Positions 12,197 through 19,456 of a DNA stretch of 51,856 bases are shown in pieces. Every line of letters starts with the position of its first letter. Positions within the stretch are counted from its first letter, which is position 1. Location of the stretch: positions 1-51,856 of the forward strand of contig JAJSLK010000078.1 of the NCBI GenBank assembly GCA_021272165.1. Reading direction: 5' to 3'. Below the pieces are notes generated by a model. That model was given only the letters and a program-made list of their open reading frames with translations. It was not told where the DNA came from and did not search any database. Source of the DNA: Methylacidiphilales bacterium. GTDB lineage: Bacteria > Verrucomicrobiota > Verrucomicrobiia > Methylacidiphilales > UBA1321. Position numbers and translations under genes: made by a program.

Positions 12197-12901
12197 GTGA
12201 TTCAAGCGAACTGTCGCGCGCAATTCACTGCGGATGACTTTTCCTTCGTCGTCCGCGTCCTCGCCCGTTCGCCCCGCGATGCCGTCTCGCTCGTTTCCCT
12301 CCTCAGCGACGAGGCCGAGCGCGACGTCATCCTCGACCATGACCTCGTTTACAGTTCTCTCGTCGATGAAAGCGGCTGCCTTCAGGTCTCCGCCGCCTTC
12401 TATTTCTACGTCCTTACTCGCCGTGTTCTCCGCCGCGTCTCGCTTGATGAACGCGCGCTCACCGATTACGTCGCCGCCGTCCTCCTCGCTTTCTCCCACA
12501 TCAACCAGCTCCGCGCGCCTCAGCAAAACGAGCCCACGGCCCGTAGCTTCACCTACATCTGCGACCTGCTTGCCCAGGTCAACAAATGTTCCCCGGAGCA
12601 GGCCTATCTCCTTCGTACCCACATGGCCAACTACTCGCTCTTTTTCAGCGGCGTTTTTGCCGATCGCGTCCAGTCTCACGCCCAGCGCCGGGGCGCTCCC
12701 GGTCTCAGCTTTTACGATGCCATTGGCCAGTCCTCCTATCTCACCGCGGCACAGCATCCCCAGGCCCGCCGCTCGGAACTCCAGGCCATCTTCGAAATGC
12801 TCGGTAGCGAATTCCGCCGCGTCCGCCTTGCCCTCAACAACCTCACGGACACGCTGCTTCACCTCCACGAACCCCCTCCGCCTCTCATCCATCCGGCATG
12901 A
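12197..12901 (+). CDS. uncharacterised helical protein, first of a coupled pair
   Basis: A 234-residue protein starting with GTG 12197. It is mainly amphipathic helix without signal peptide, membrane segment or cysteine pair. The middle holds 'VSAAFYFYVLTRRVLRRVSLDERALTDYVAAVLL' and a run YICDLLAQ...YLLRTHMANYSLFFSGVF, which read like conserved structural helices. No enzymatic motif is recognised. The stop overlaps the start of the next gene (ATGA at 12898-12901), so the two products are very likely made together and may form a complex. A sigma factor gene follows the pair in the same direction. Confidence 0.72.
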   Translation: MIQANCRAQFTADDFSFVVRVLARSPRDAVSLVSLLSDEAERDVILDHDLVYSSLVDESGCLQVSAAFYFYVLTRRVLRRVSLDERALTDYVAAVLLAFSHINQLRAPQQNEPTARSFTYICDLLAQVNKCSPEQAYLLRTHMANYSLFFSGVFADRVQSHAQRRGAPGLSFYDAIGQSSYLTAAQHPQARRSELQAIFEMLGSEFRRVRLALNNLTDTLLHLHEPPPPLIHPA

Positions 12902-13575
12902 CCCTCCTGCGGGAAATCCAGACATTGCTCGAGCGCACCTACGCTCCCGTCCCGATCAACCTGGAAACCTGCCTCATCGGTGAAAGCCGCTGCGCCGCGC
13001 TCAATCGCCTGGCCGGTGTCGAGGCGGAAGGTCTCGCTCCCGCCGGGCGAACGTTCCTGCGCCAGGCCGGCGACTCGCTCTACGTCGCCATCTTCTATTC
13101 CCGTCCCGTCATCGCTGAGCTCGAGGAGAACGACCCCCGCCGCGCGCTCAACGAGCGCAATATCTCCGCCCTCATCACCTTTATCGAAGAAATCGCCCAT
13201 GGTGTCCAGGCCGCACTCCTTTTCCACGAAGGCGAACGCGAAATCGACAGCGAGGCCTATGCCCGCAATCTCGAAACCCAGGCCCGCATCGACACCTACC
13301 TCGTCCTCAGCAAATTTGCCCACCTCCTCTGCGGCGATCCCATTCCCCGCTCCGTCGGTGCCTGGCTTCGGCGACAATTGTTCGATGACAGCCATCGCCG
13401 CTTCGCCACGGCCCGGCTTCGTGCCCGCTACGGCGCCGCCCAACGCTGCGCGCTCGCCTTTTTGCGTCATCTGCGCCGCGTGCCTCCTGCCGGACGCCAT
13501 CAAGTCTTGCGCGAATTCCGTGCCCTGAGTTGGCCGCAAAAAATCAGCTCCGTCCGGGCTCGGGCGAATCGGTAA
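12898..13575 (+). CDS. uncharacterised protein, second of a coupled pair
   Basis: The 225-residue product has no signal peptide or membrane segment. A regular central part, ISALITFIEEIAHGVQAALL (about 89-108) followed by FHEGERE and then 'LETQARIDTYLVL' (about 125-137), carries acidic residues and histidines at helical spacing (Glu97, Glu98, His101, Glu126, Asp132). Glu98-x-x-His101 is an ExxH step as seen in metal-binding helical bundles, but no complete ferritin or zincin signature is present, so metal binding is only a suggestion. It is translationally coupled to the preceding gene by a 4-base overlap. I do not recognise the family. Confidence 0.72.
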   Translation: MTLLREIQTLLERTYAPVPINLETCLIGESRCAALNRLAGVEAEGLAPAGRTFLRQAGDSLYVAIFYSRPVIAELEENDPRRALNERNISALITFIEEIAHGVQAALLFHEGEREIDSEAYARNLETQARIDTYLVLSKFAHLLCGDPIPRSVGAWLRRQLFDDSHRRFATARLRARYGAAQRCALAFLRHLRRVPPAGRHQVLREFRALSWPQKISSVRARANR

Positions 13576-13661
13576 AAAGCTCCATCGCGCCTTCACAACT
13601 TGCGATTTTTTTGCCGGATTTCTTTAAACCGAAGCCAAGGAAAACTTCTATTTATTTTTTA

Positions 13662-13690
13662 TTGACAGTTAATACAACGTAATACATAAG
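13662..13690 (+). promoter_or_regulatory. possible sigma-70 promoter of the FliA-type sigma gene
   Basis: A perfect -35 hexamer TTGACA (13662-13667) is followed after 17 bases by CATAAG (13685-13690) in an AT-rich stretch that contrasts with the surrounding GC-rich DNA. The ATG of the sigma factor gene is at 13700, so the transcript would have almost no leader. The -10 match is partial, and the assignment is made by eye only. Confidence 0.35.
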
Positions 13691-13699
13691 TAACTCGAT

Positions 13700-14416
13700 A
13701 TGGGTTACGAAAACGAAAGACTCCTCGAGTTTCTTCCTTGGGCTCAACGTTTCGCGCGTGCTTGTGCAGCCAAGTTGCCAAATCATCTCGACCATGAAGA
13801 TCTTCAGAGTGCCGGGGTATTGGGCTATCTTCGCGCTGCCTCTCGCTACGATGCGACACGTGGGGCATCCTTCCGTGGTTATTGCGCCATGCGCATCCGC
13901 GGTGCTGTGATCGATGAACTTCGGCGCTGGGACTGGGCGCCCCGTTCTGTCCATAAAAACAACCGGCGTATTACGCGTATTACAGGATGTTTGGTCGAGC
14001 AGCTTGAACGTGAACCGACGGGCCAGGAGCTTGCTTCCGCCCTCGGCATTGAGGAAACCGAACTTGCCACCTATCAAAGTCAGGCTCAACCCCGCCAACT
14101 CGTTTCCCTGGACGAAACCAACGATAATTCCCAAGGCGAAGAATGCCTCTCTCTCACCGAGCGCCTTGCCGATCCCCACACCTCCCGGCCCGATGCGGCC
14201 CTTCTTTCCGCCGAGGATCGTCATCAGATCCTCCGCAACCTTGAGCAACTGCCCAAGACTCAGCGCCTCGTCATCCGCCTCCATTACTTGCAAAATGTCC
14301 CCTTGCGGGAAGTCGCCCAGTCGCTCGCAGTCACCCCCTCCCGCATCTCGCAACTCCATCACCAGGCCCTCGCTCGGCTCCAACAGGCCTGGCGCCGGGG
14401 TGAATGCGTCCGTTGA
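13700..14416 (+). CDS. RNA polymerase sigma factor, FliA/WhiG (sigma-28) type
   Basis: A 238-residue alternative sigma factor. Region 2 (about 28-80) contains HEDLQSAGVLGYLRAASRYD and the DNA-melting stretch SFRGYCAMRIRGAVIDELRRWDWAP, the wording typical of FliA/WhiG/SigB-like factors (R.RGAI.DELR..DW.PR). Region 3 follows as LEREPTGQELASALGIEE, and region 4 ends with the helix-turn-helix LREVAQSLAVTPSRISQLHHQALARL. No flagellar or anti-sigma gene is in the window, so the regulon is unknown. The N-terminal part is less GC-rich than its neighbours. A promoter-like TTGACA lies just upstream. Confidence 0.9.
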   Translation: MGYENERLLEFLPWAQRFARACAAKLPNHLDHEDLQSAGVLGYLRAASRYDATRGASFRGYCAMRIRGAVIDELRRWDWAPRSVHKNNRRITRITGCLVEQLEREPTGQELASALGIEETELATYQSQAQPRQLVSLDETNDNSQGEECLSLTERLADPHTSRPDAALLSAEDRHQILRNLEQLPKTQRLVIRLHYLQNVPLREVAQSLAVTPSRISQLHHQALARLQQAWRRGECVR

Positions 14417-14490
14417 GCCGCTGCGTGACGATTTGTTCATCCAGCCATTTCGCGGTTGTCTAGAACTCGGCGACTGTTACGTTACTGGTT

Positions 14491-15135
14491 ATGAAGATTT
14501 TTATCGATAGCGGAGACACGAACGAAATTCGCGAGGCCCAGGAAATGGGCCTCATCGACGGCGTCACGACGAATCCTTCTCTGGCCTCCAAGAGCGGAAA
14601 GGTCTTCAAGGACCTCATCATGGAGATCACCCAGATCGTTGACGGCCCCATCAGCGCCGAAGTCGTCAGCACCACCGCTGCCGAGATCATTCCCGAGGGC
14701 GAGGGCCTCGCCAAGTGGCACAAGAACATCGTCGTCAAGGTGCCGCTCATTCCGGAAGGATTGAAGGCGGTCAAGGCGCTCACCGCCAAAGGCATCAAGA
14801 CCAACGTCACCCTCTGCTTCTCCGCGTCGCAGGCCCTTCTTGCCGCCAAGGCCGGCGCCACCTATATCAGTCCCTTCGTCGGGCGCCTCGACGACATCAG
14901 CACCGAGGGCATGCAGGTCATCCGCGACATCCGCCTCATCTACGACAACTACGGCTACGAGACCCAGATCCTCACCGCCAGCGCCCGCTCCCCGATGCAT
15001 TTCCTCGAAGCGGCCAAAATCGGCAGTGATGTCATCACCGCGCCTTTCTCCGTGCTAAAGGCGCTCATGCATCACCCGCTCACCGACCTCGGCCTCCAGA
15101 AATTCCTCTCCGACTGGGAGAAGGCCAAAAAATAA
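14491..15135 (+). CDS. transaldolase-like protein (FSA/TalC type)
   Basis: A short-form class I aldolase of 214 residues, the size of the fructose-6-phosphate aldolase/small transaldolase family, half the size of classical TalB. The Schiff-base lysine is Lys83 in [12 protein letters not shown]. Other family blocks are [60 protein letters not shown], and '[30 protein letters not shown]'. It would work in the non-oxidative pentose phosphate pathway (or as a fructose-6-phosphate aldolase); the sequence alone does not separate these activities. A Nudix gene follows closely. Confidence 0.93.
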   Translation: MKIFIDSGDTNEIREAQEMGLIDGVTTNPSLASKSGKVFKDLIMEITQIVDGPISAEVVSTTAAEIIPEGEGLAKWHKNIVVKVPLIPEGLKAVKALTAKGIKTNVTLCFSASQALLAAKAGATYISPFVGRLDDISTEGMQVIRDIRLIYDNYGYETQILTASARSPMHFLEAAKIGSDVITAPFSVLKALMHHPLTDLGLQKFLSDWEKAKK

Positions 15136-15237
15136 AAAGTAATGGAAGGAGCGTCAGAAACCGGGGCTCTGGCACCCCTCTTCCGTTGCAAGGTCCTTAA
15201 GCCCCCCCGATATGTTGTTCCTCCGCACGAACGCATT

Positions 15238-15633
15238 GTGACTCATCCTCCCATTGATGTCGTGGCCGGGGTCATTCGCCGTGAGGACGGCTGCCTCCTC
15301 ATCACCCAGCGTTTCCCGGACGACACCCTGGGCGGCTACTGGGAATTTCCTGGTGGCAAGGTCGATCCCGGCGAAGACCTCGTCACCGCGCTCCGCCGCG
15401 AGCTCAGGGAGGAAGTCGGCCTCGACACCGAAATCGGCGCCGAAATCCATCGCATCGTCCACGCCTATCCCGATCGCGATGTCCGCCTCCATTTTTTCGA
15501 CGCCCGCATCATCTCCGGCGAGCCGCAGAAACTGGAAGTCGCCGATTTCCGCTGGGTCACCCTTGACGACCTGATGAAATACCAATTCCCCGAGGCCGAC
15601 CTACCCCTGCTGAATCAGTTGCGCGGTGTTTAA
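15238..15633 (+). CDS. MutT-like Nudix hydrolase
   Basis: Starting at GTG 15238 the protein has 131 residues, the usual MutT length, and begins just before the first Nudix strand (IDVVAGVIRREDGCLLITQR). The frame is open back to ATG 15142, which would add 32 residues of low similarity. The Nudix box GX5EX7REUXEEXGU is complete (residues 40-62: Gly40, Glu46, Arg54-Glu55, Glu58-Glu59, Gly61), so the Mg-dependent pyrophosphatase should be active. The order and the W-E-F-P-G-G motif fit the MutT/CTP pyrophosphohydrolase branch that cleans oxidised or non-canonical nucleotides. It probably shares a transcript with the transaldolase. Confidence 0.87.
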   Translation: MTHPPIDVVAGVIRREDGCLLITQRFPDDTLGGYWEFPGGKVDPGEDLVTALRRELREEVGLDTEIGAEIHRIVHAYPDRDVRLHFFDARIISGEPQKLEVADFRWVTLDDLMKYQFPEADLPLLNQLRGV

Positions 15634-15658
15634 CCTGGGGCCTGAGCCCGGATCGCGC

Positions 15659-16186
15659 TCACTCCCTTCCGAAATAAAGCAGGATAAAACTGATTCCGTA
15701 AAAGATCAGGTCGATTCCGATAAAAGTCCCGATCACCCACAACGCAGAACTCGGCCAGTGGACCGCGATCAGAATCCCCAGCAGCAGTGACACCGCGCCG
15801 CTGAAAATCAAGGAACCGCGATGCCGCAGATGGGCATGGGAAATCGCGAAGCCGAGCCGGAACAAACCGCTGACTAAAAAGTAGGTCGCCAGGATGAGCG
15901 TAATCACCGCCGCTCCCGCCAGAGCATCCATCATCAGCAGGAATCCCATCACCGTTGCCAAGACTCCCGCCAGCAACTGGACCGCGAAGCCTTCCCAGCC
16001 TCTTGCCCAAAAGGCGTGAATCAGCCCGGCCACACCCATGGCGCACAGGAGCGCGCCGAAAAAGAAGACCGAAACGAGCGTCACCAGAAACGGGCTCGAA
16101 ATCGCCATCAGGCCCACCAACAGGTAGGCGATGCCCAGTGCCAGGAACCATCCCGACTTGTGAAAGGAAGAAGCGAGTCCGCTCAT
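15659..16186 (-). CDS. HdeD/DUF308-family membrane protein
   Basis: A 175-residue, almost entirely hydrophobic protein with six predicted membrane segments arranged as three similar hairpins, the pattern of the HdeD (DUF308) family. Typical pieces are 'WFLALGIAYLLVGLMAISSPF' at the start and 'IFSGAVSLLLGILIAVHWPSSALWVIGTFIGIDLIFYG' near the end. E. coli HdeD is linked to acid resistance at high cell density, but the biochemical role of the family is not settled. The gene converges with the Nudix gene and diverges from the symporter gene, with 175 bases upstream. Confidence 0.85.
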   Translation of the reverse strand: MSGLASSFHKSGWFLALGIAYLLVGLMAISSPFLVTLVSVFFFGALLCAMGVAGLIHAFWARGWEGFAVQLLAGVLATVMGFLLMMDALAGAAVITLILATYFLVSGLFRLGFAISHAHLRHRGSLIFSGAVSLLLGILIAVHWPSSALWVIGTFIGIDLIFYGISFILLYFGRE

Positions 16187-16361
16187 ATTTATATCCGTAG
16201 ATCATAAAAATCCGTTGGCAATCCTCATCATTCGGAAGGAATGTTTAGGAGCGATCAATTAAACACAAAAATCGTCAATGCGTGCGACTAAGCTCTGGCC
16301 TTGACCTCATCCCCTTTCGGTTCTAGGACTTTCGATTTCAGCACCCCAATCAAACCTTCAC

Positions 16362-18083
16362 GTGTCTACGCTTCTTTTTCCTCTTTTTGCCCAGGAGGTT
16401 GCCCCGGCCAAGCCGCTTCTGCCCCTCAGCGCCGTCGACATCATCATCATCATTATCTATTTCGGCTTCGTCATCGGGATCGGCTTCTACCTGAAGAAAT
16501 TCACCAAGACTGGCGAGGAATTCTTCATGGCTGGCCGCGATATGACCGCGTGGGTTGCCGGGCTCGCCTTCCTTTCGGCCAATCTCGGCGCGCTCGAACT
16601 CCTCGGCTGGGCCGGCGCATCCTATCAATACGGCATTCTTGCCGTCCATTGGTACTGGATCGGCGCTGTCCCGGCCATGCTCTTCCTTGGCTTGGTCATG
16701 ATGCCGTTCTACTACATCTGCAAGACCCATTCGGTCCCCGGCTACCTGGCGCTGAGGTACGGTCAGGCCGCCAGCATGCTCTCGGCCTTTTCTTTTGCCG
16801 GCATGACCGTTCTCATGAGCGGCGTTAATATGTTCGCCATGGCCAAGGTCATGGAAACCGTCCTCGGCTGGGATCTTAATTTCAGCATCCTCGTTTCTTC
16901 GCTCACCGTCGCCGTCTATGTCGCCCTGGGCGGACTTCTCTCCGCCATCTTCAACGAGGTCCTCCAGTTCTTCCTCATCTGGTTCGGCGCGCTTTTGATT
17001 CCCATCCTCGGCCTGATCGAAACCGGCGGCTGGCAGGGAATGGTCGACCGCATTCACAAAAATTTTCCCGGCGGTGATTACACCCACGCCTGGCGCACTC
17101 TCGGTTCCTTCGATGACAATCCGATGGGCATCAACTGGTGCGGCATCGTCTTTGGTCTTGGCGCCATCCTTGCCATGGGTTACTGGACCACTGACTTCCT
17201 CGTCGTCCAGCGCGTTCTCACCGCCAAGGACCTCCGTGCGGCCAAGATGGCGCCCATCCTCGGCGCCGCCTTCAAGATGTTCGTACCCATCATCGTCATT
17301 CTCCCCGGGCTCCTCGGCCTTGCCGTTTTGCCCGAGAAACTCGTCGGCGAAAATGTCGCTGTCGCGGGTCAGCACACCTACAACGACGTTCTGCCCCTCA
17401 TGCTCGCCCGTTATTGCGGCCCCGGCCTCCTCGGGCTCGGCATCACCGCGCTCATCGCCGGGTTCATGTCCGGCATGGCCGGTAATGTCAGCGCCTTCAC
17501 CACGGTTTGGACTTACGATCTCTACAAGCCCCTTTTCAACCCCAAGGGCGCCGATTCCGACTTCGTCACCATGGGCCGCTGGACCACGGTGCTTGGCGTT
17601 CTGATCAGCATCGGCACGGCTTACCTTGTCATGCATGCGGCCAGCATCATGGACTACGTCCAGGCGCTCTTCAGCTTCTTCATCTCGCCCCTCTTCGGCA
17701 CCGTCCTGCTTGGCATGCTGTGGAAACGGGGTACTCCGGCGGGCGGATTCTGGGGCCTCCTTGCCGGCACCATCGCCTCGATCGGCATGTGGGCCGCGGT
17801 CAAGTACGACCACAACAATCTCCAGTACATCGCCCTTTCGCCTCATGCCAAGGATATGGCCGAAAATATGTTCCGCTCCATCTGGTGTTTCCTGGCCACT
17901 GTCATTATCACCGTCGTGGTCAGCCTTCTCACAACGCCGAAAAAGGATGCCGAGCTTCACGGCCTCGTCATGGGACTCACCCCGCAACCGGAGGAGGGCT
18001 CTTATCCGTTGATCCATCGTCCCATTTTCTGGGCCGGCATCATCTTCGCCGTCTTCCTCCTCCTGAACTTCATCTTCTGGTAA
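16362..18083 (+). CDS. sodium/solute symporter (SSS family)
   Basis: A 573-residue polytopic transporter of the SSS/SGLT family with about 14 membrane segments. It begins at GTG 16362; no in-frame ATG occurs before residue 57, which would cut the first helix. Family hallmarks are 'FYLKKFTKTGEEFFMAGRDMTAWVAGLAFLSANLGALELLGWAGASYQYG' (first helices, given only as landmark), 'GGLLSAIFNEVLQFFLIWFG', 'YWTTDFLVVQRVLTAKDL' and 'ALIAGFMSGMAGNVSAFTTVWTYDLY', the last containing the Na2-site-like serine/threonine run. The substrate is likely a sugar or similar organic solute but cannot be read from the sequence. A tiny membrane protein follows four bases later. Confidence 0.92.
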   Translation: MSTLLFPLFAQEVAPAKPLLPLSAVDIIIIIIYFGFVIGIGFYLKKFTKTGEEFFMAGRDMTAWVAGLAFLSANLGALELLGWAGASYQYGILAVHWYWIGAVPAMLFLGLVMMPFYYICKTHSVPGYLALRYGQAASMLSAFSFAGMTVLMSGVNMFAMAKVMETVLGWDLNFSILVSSLTVAVYVALGGLLSAIFNEVLQFFLIWFGALLIPILGLIETGGWQGMVDRIHKNFPGGDYTHAWRTLGSFDDNPMGINWCGIVFGLGAILAMGYWTTDFLVVQRVLTAKDLRAAKMAPILGAAFKMFVPIIVILPGLLGLAVLPEKLVGENVAVAGQHTYNDVLPLMLARYCGPGLLGLGITALIAGFMSGMAGNVSAFTTVWTYDLYKPLFNPKGADSDFVTMGRWTTVLGVLISIGTAYLVMHAASIMDYVQALFSFFISPLFGTVLLGMLWKRGTPAGGFWGLLAGTIASIGMWAAVKYDHNNLQYIALSPHAKDMAENMFRSIWCFLATVIITVVVSLLTTPKKDAELHGLVMGLTPQPEEGSYPLIHRPIFWAGIIFAVFLLLNFIFW

Positions 18084-18087
18084 AAAT

Positions 18088-18312
18088 ATGATCTCCAATC
18101 ATCCCCACGCCATCTCCATCTGGTTTCTCATCGGCCTTCAATTTCTGATCTATGGCGTTCTGGTTTTTGGCGCCGGTATTTACGACGCCTACGTCCCCTC
18201 GGGCCGCGACATCCAGCTCGCCGATCTCCATGCCGCCATCTGGTGGGGCGCCATCATGTTCGCCCTTGGCCTGTTCTACACCGTTCGCTTCCGGCCCCGG
18301 CGCGAAAGTTGA
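18088..18312 (+). CDS. small membrane protein downstream of the symporter
   Basis: A 74-residue protein with two hydrophobic segments (about 10-30 and 50-67) separated by a polar loop (YDAYVPSGRDIQLADLHAA) and a basic end (RFRPRRES). Only four bases separate it from the symporter stop, so the two are almost certainly co-transcribed. The pairing of an SSS transporter with a small two-helix protein recalls the ActP/DUF485 arrangement, but this protein is shorter and I see no DUF485 signature. It may be an accessory subunit. Confidence 0.68.
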   Translation: MISNHPHAISIWFLIGLQFLIYGVLVFGAGIYDAYVPSGRDIQLADLHAAIWWGAIMFALGLFYTVRFRPRRES

Positions 18313-18392
18313 ATGCCCTTGCCGCTTAAGGGAATCTGAGATTCTCCTTGCCGCCATGTAACCTTTCCTTTGGGGATTACGTCTGCGGTTCC

Positions 18393-19232
18393 ATGAAACT
18401 CAACCATCCTCTCTTCTTCGGCAGTCTCCTCGGCCTTGCGGTGCTGGCCGTCGGCTCTCCGGCCCAGGCTTGGGGCGACGGGTTCCACCACGCCCGCGCC
18501 AATGGCACCACGCAACGTTCCGGCACCTATCAATCGCTCCATAACGGCAGCGGCACCTTCAACTCCACGGTGAACCGCCAGCCTGGCAGCGCTTCCGGCA
18601 ATACCACCTGGACCAATGCCAACGGTGGCCAGGGCAGTCACAGTTTTGACAACACCTGGAGCAGCACCGGCAATGGCAGCGGAACCGGGACGCATCAATC
18701 CTCCACCACTTACGCCAACGGCAAGACCTCGTCCAGCCAGGGTACGGTAAATCAGACTTCGTCCGGCAACTTCACCTATTCCGGAACCCGCACCGGCGCC
18801 AACGGTGACGTGACCGACGTCTCCAAGACCTCGACCACGAGCGACGGCACACGCACCGTTGCCGCCACTTACGACAACACCACCACCGGCAAGACGACCA
18901 CGGTCGACAAGACCTACAGCACCAATACCAACGGTTCCCGTCAGGTCGATTCCACCGTCACCGGTCCCAACGGAAAGACCACCACGTCCGACCAGACCTT
19001 CACCAAGGATAGCAACGGTTATGTCCAGACCGGTACGGTTACCGGCCCGAACGGCGGCACCAGTTCCGACACGCGTGCGGTCAGCTATACGCAGGACACC
19101 AATGGCCAGGTTACTCGCACCATGAGCGGTTCCGTGACGGGCCCGAATGGCAAGACCGAACAGATCGGCAACAGCGAAACCTATACCAAAACTTACACGC
19201 CGAACTCCGACCCCAATCCGGGCCAGGACTAG
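18393..19232 (+). CDS. secreted Thr/Ser/Asn/Gly-rich repeat protein
   Basis: Starting at ATG 18393 the 279-residue product has a signal peptide ending in SPAQA (cleavage after about residue 26). The frame is open back to 18348, but that part precedes the signal. The mature protein is extremely rich in Thr, Ser, Asn and Gly and is built from irregular repeats, among them three copies of a VTGPNGKT-type motif and many YTNGxT/TYDNTT steps spaced about 20-30 residues. Such composition fits an extracellular beta-rich fibre or coat protein. It has no cysteines after the signal region and no anchor motif. A strong terminator follows within 30 bases. Confidence 0.75.
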   Translation: MKLNHPLFFGSLLGLAVLAVGSPAQAWGDGFHHARANGTTQRSGTYQSLHNGSGTFNSTVNRQPGSASGNTTWTNANGGQGSHSFDNTWSSTGNGSGTGTHQSSTTYANGKTSSSQGTVNQTSSGNFTYSGTRTGANGDVTDVSKTSTTSDGTRTVAATYDNTTTGKTTTVDKTYSTNTNGSRQVDSTVTGPNGKTTTSDQTFTKDSNGYVQTGTVTGPNGGTSSDTRAVSYTQDTNGQVTRTMSGSVTGPNGKTEQIGNSETYTKTYTPNSDPNPGQD

Positions 19233-19260
19233 GATGTGTTTTCAAAATAGGGCCATCAAA

Positions 19261-19293
19261 CAAAAGGCGGGCGAAAGCCCGCCTTTTGTTTTT
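19261..19293 (+). terminator. Rho-independent terminator
   Basis: An 11-bp perfect stem AAAAGGCGGGC / GCCCGCCTTTT (19262-19272 with 19277-19287) with a GAAA tetraloop is followed by GTTTTT. It lies 29 bases after the secreted repeat protein gene. The A-run on the left side makes it potentially bidirectional, so it could also stop transcripts from the convergent TPR gene. Confidence 0.92.
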
Positions 19294-19456
19294 CACTAGT
19301 TGCTCTTGGTAAAACTGTAGGTCAGAGAGCAATTTGGCGGCAGAGTTATACTCGAACTTTCCGGTTGCTCCCGGATGTTCCGCTCCATTGGTAAATTACC
19401 ATGCTGATCCGCAGAAAATCCATCAATGCATTTTGAAGAAAACAGATGCTTCCGAA

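Noticed and set aside
12898-13575. Assignment as ferritin-like or zincin metalloprotein
   Set aside because: Only one ExxH step is visible; neither the second ExxH of ferritins nor an HExxH is present, so a named family was not given.
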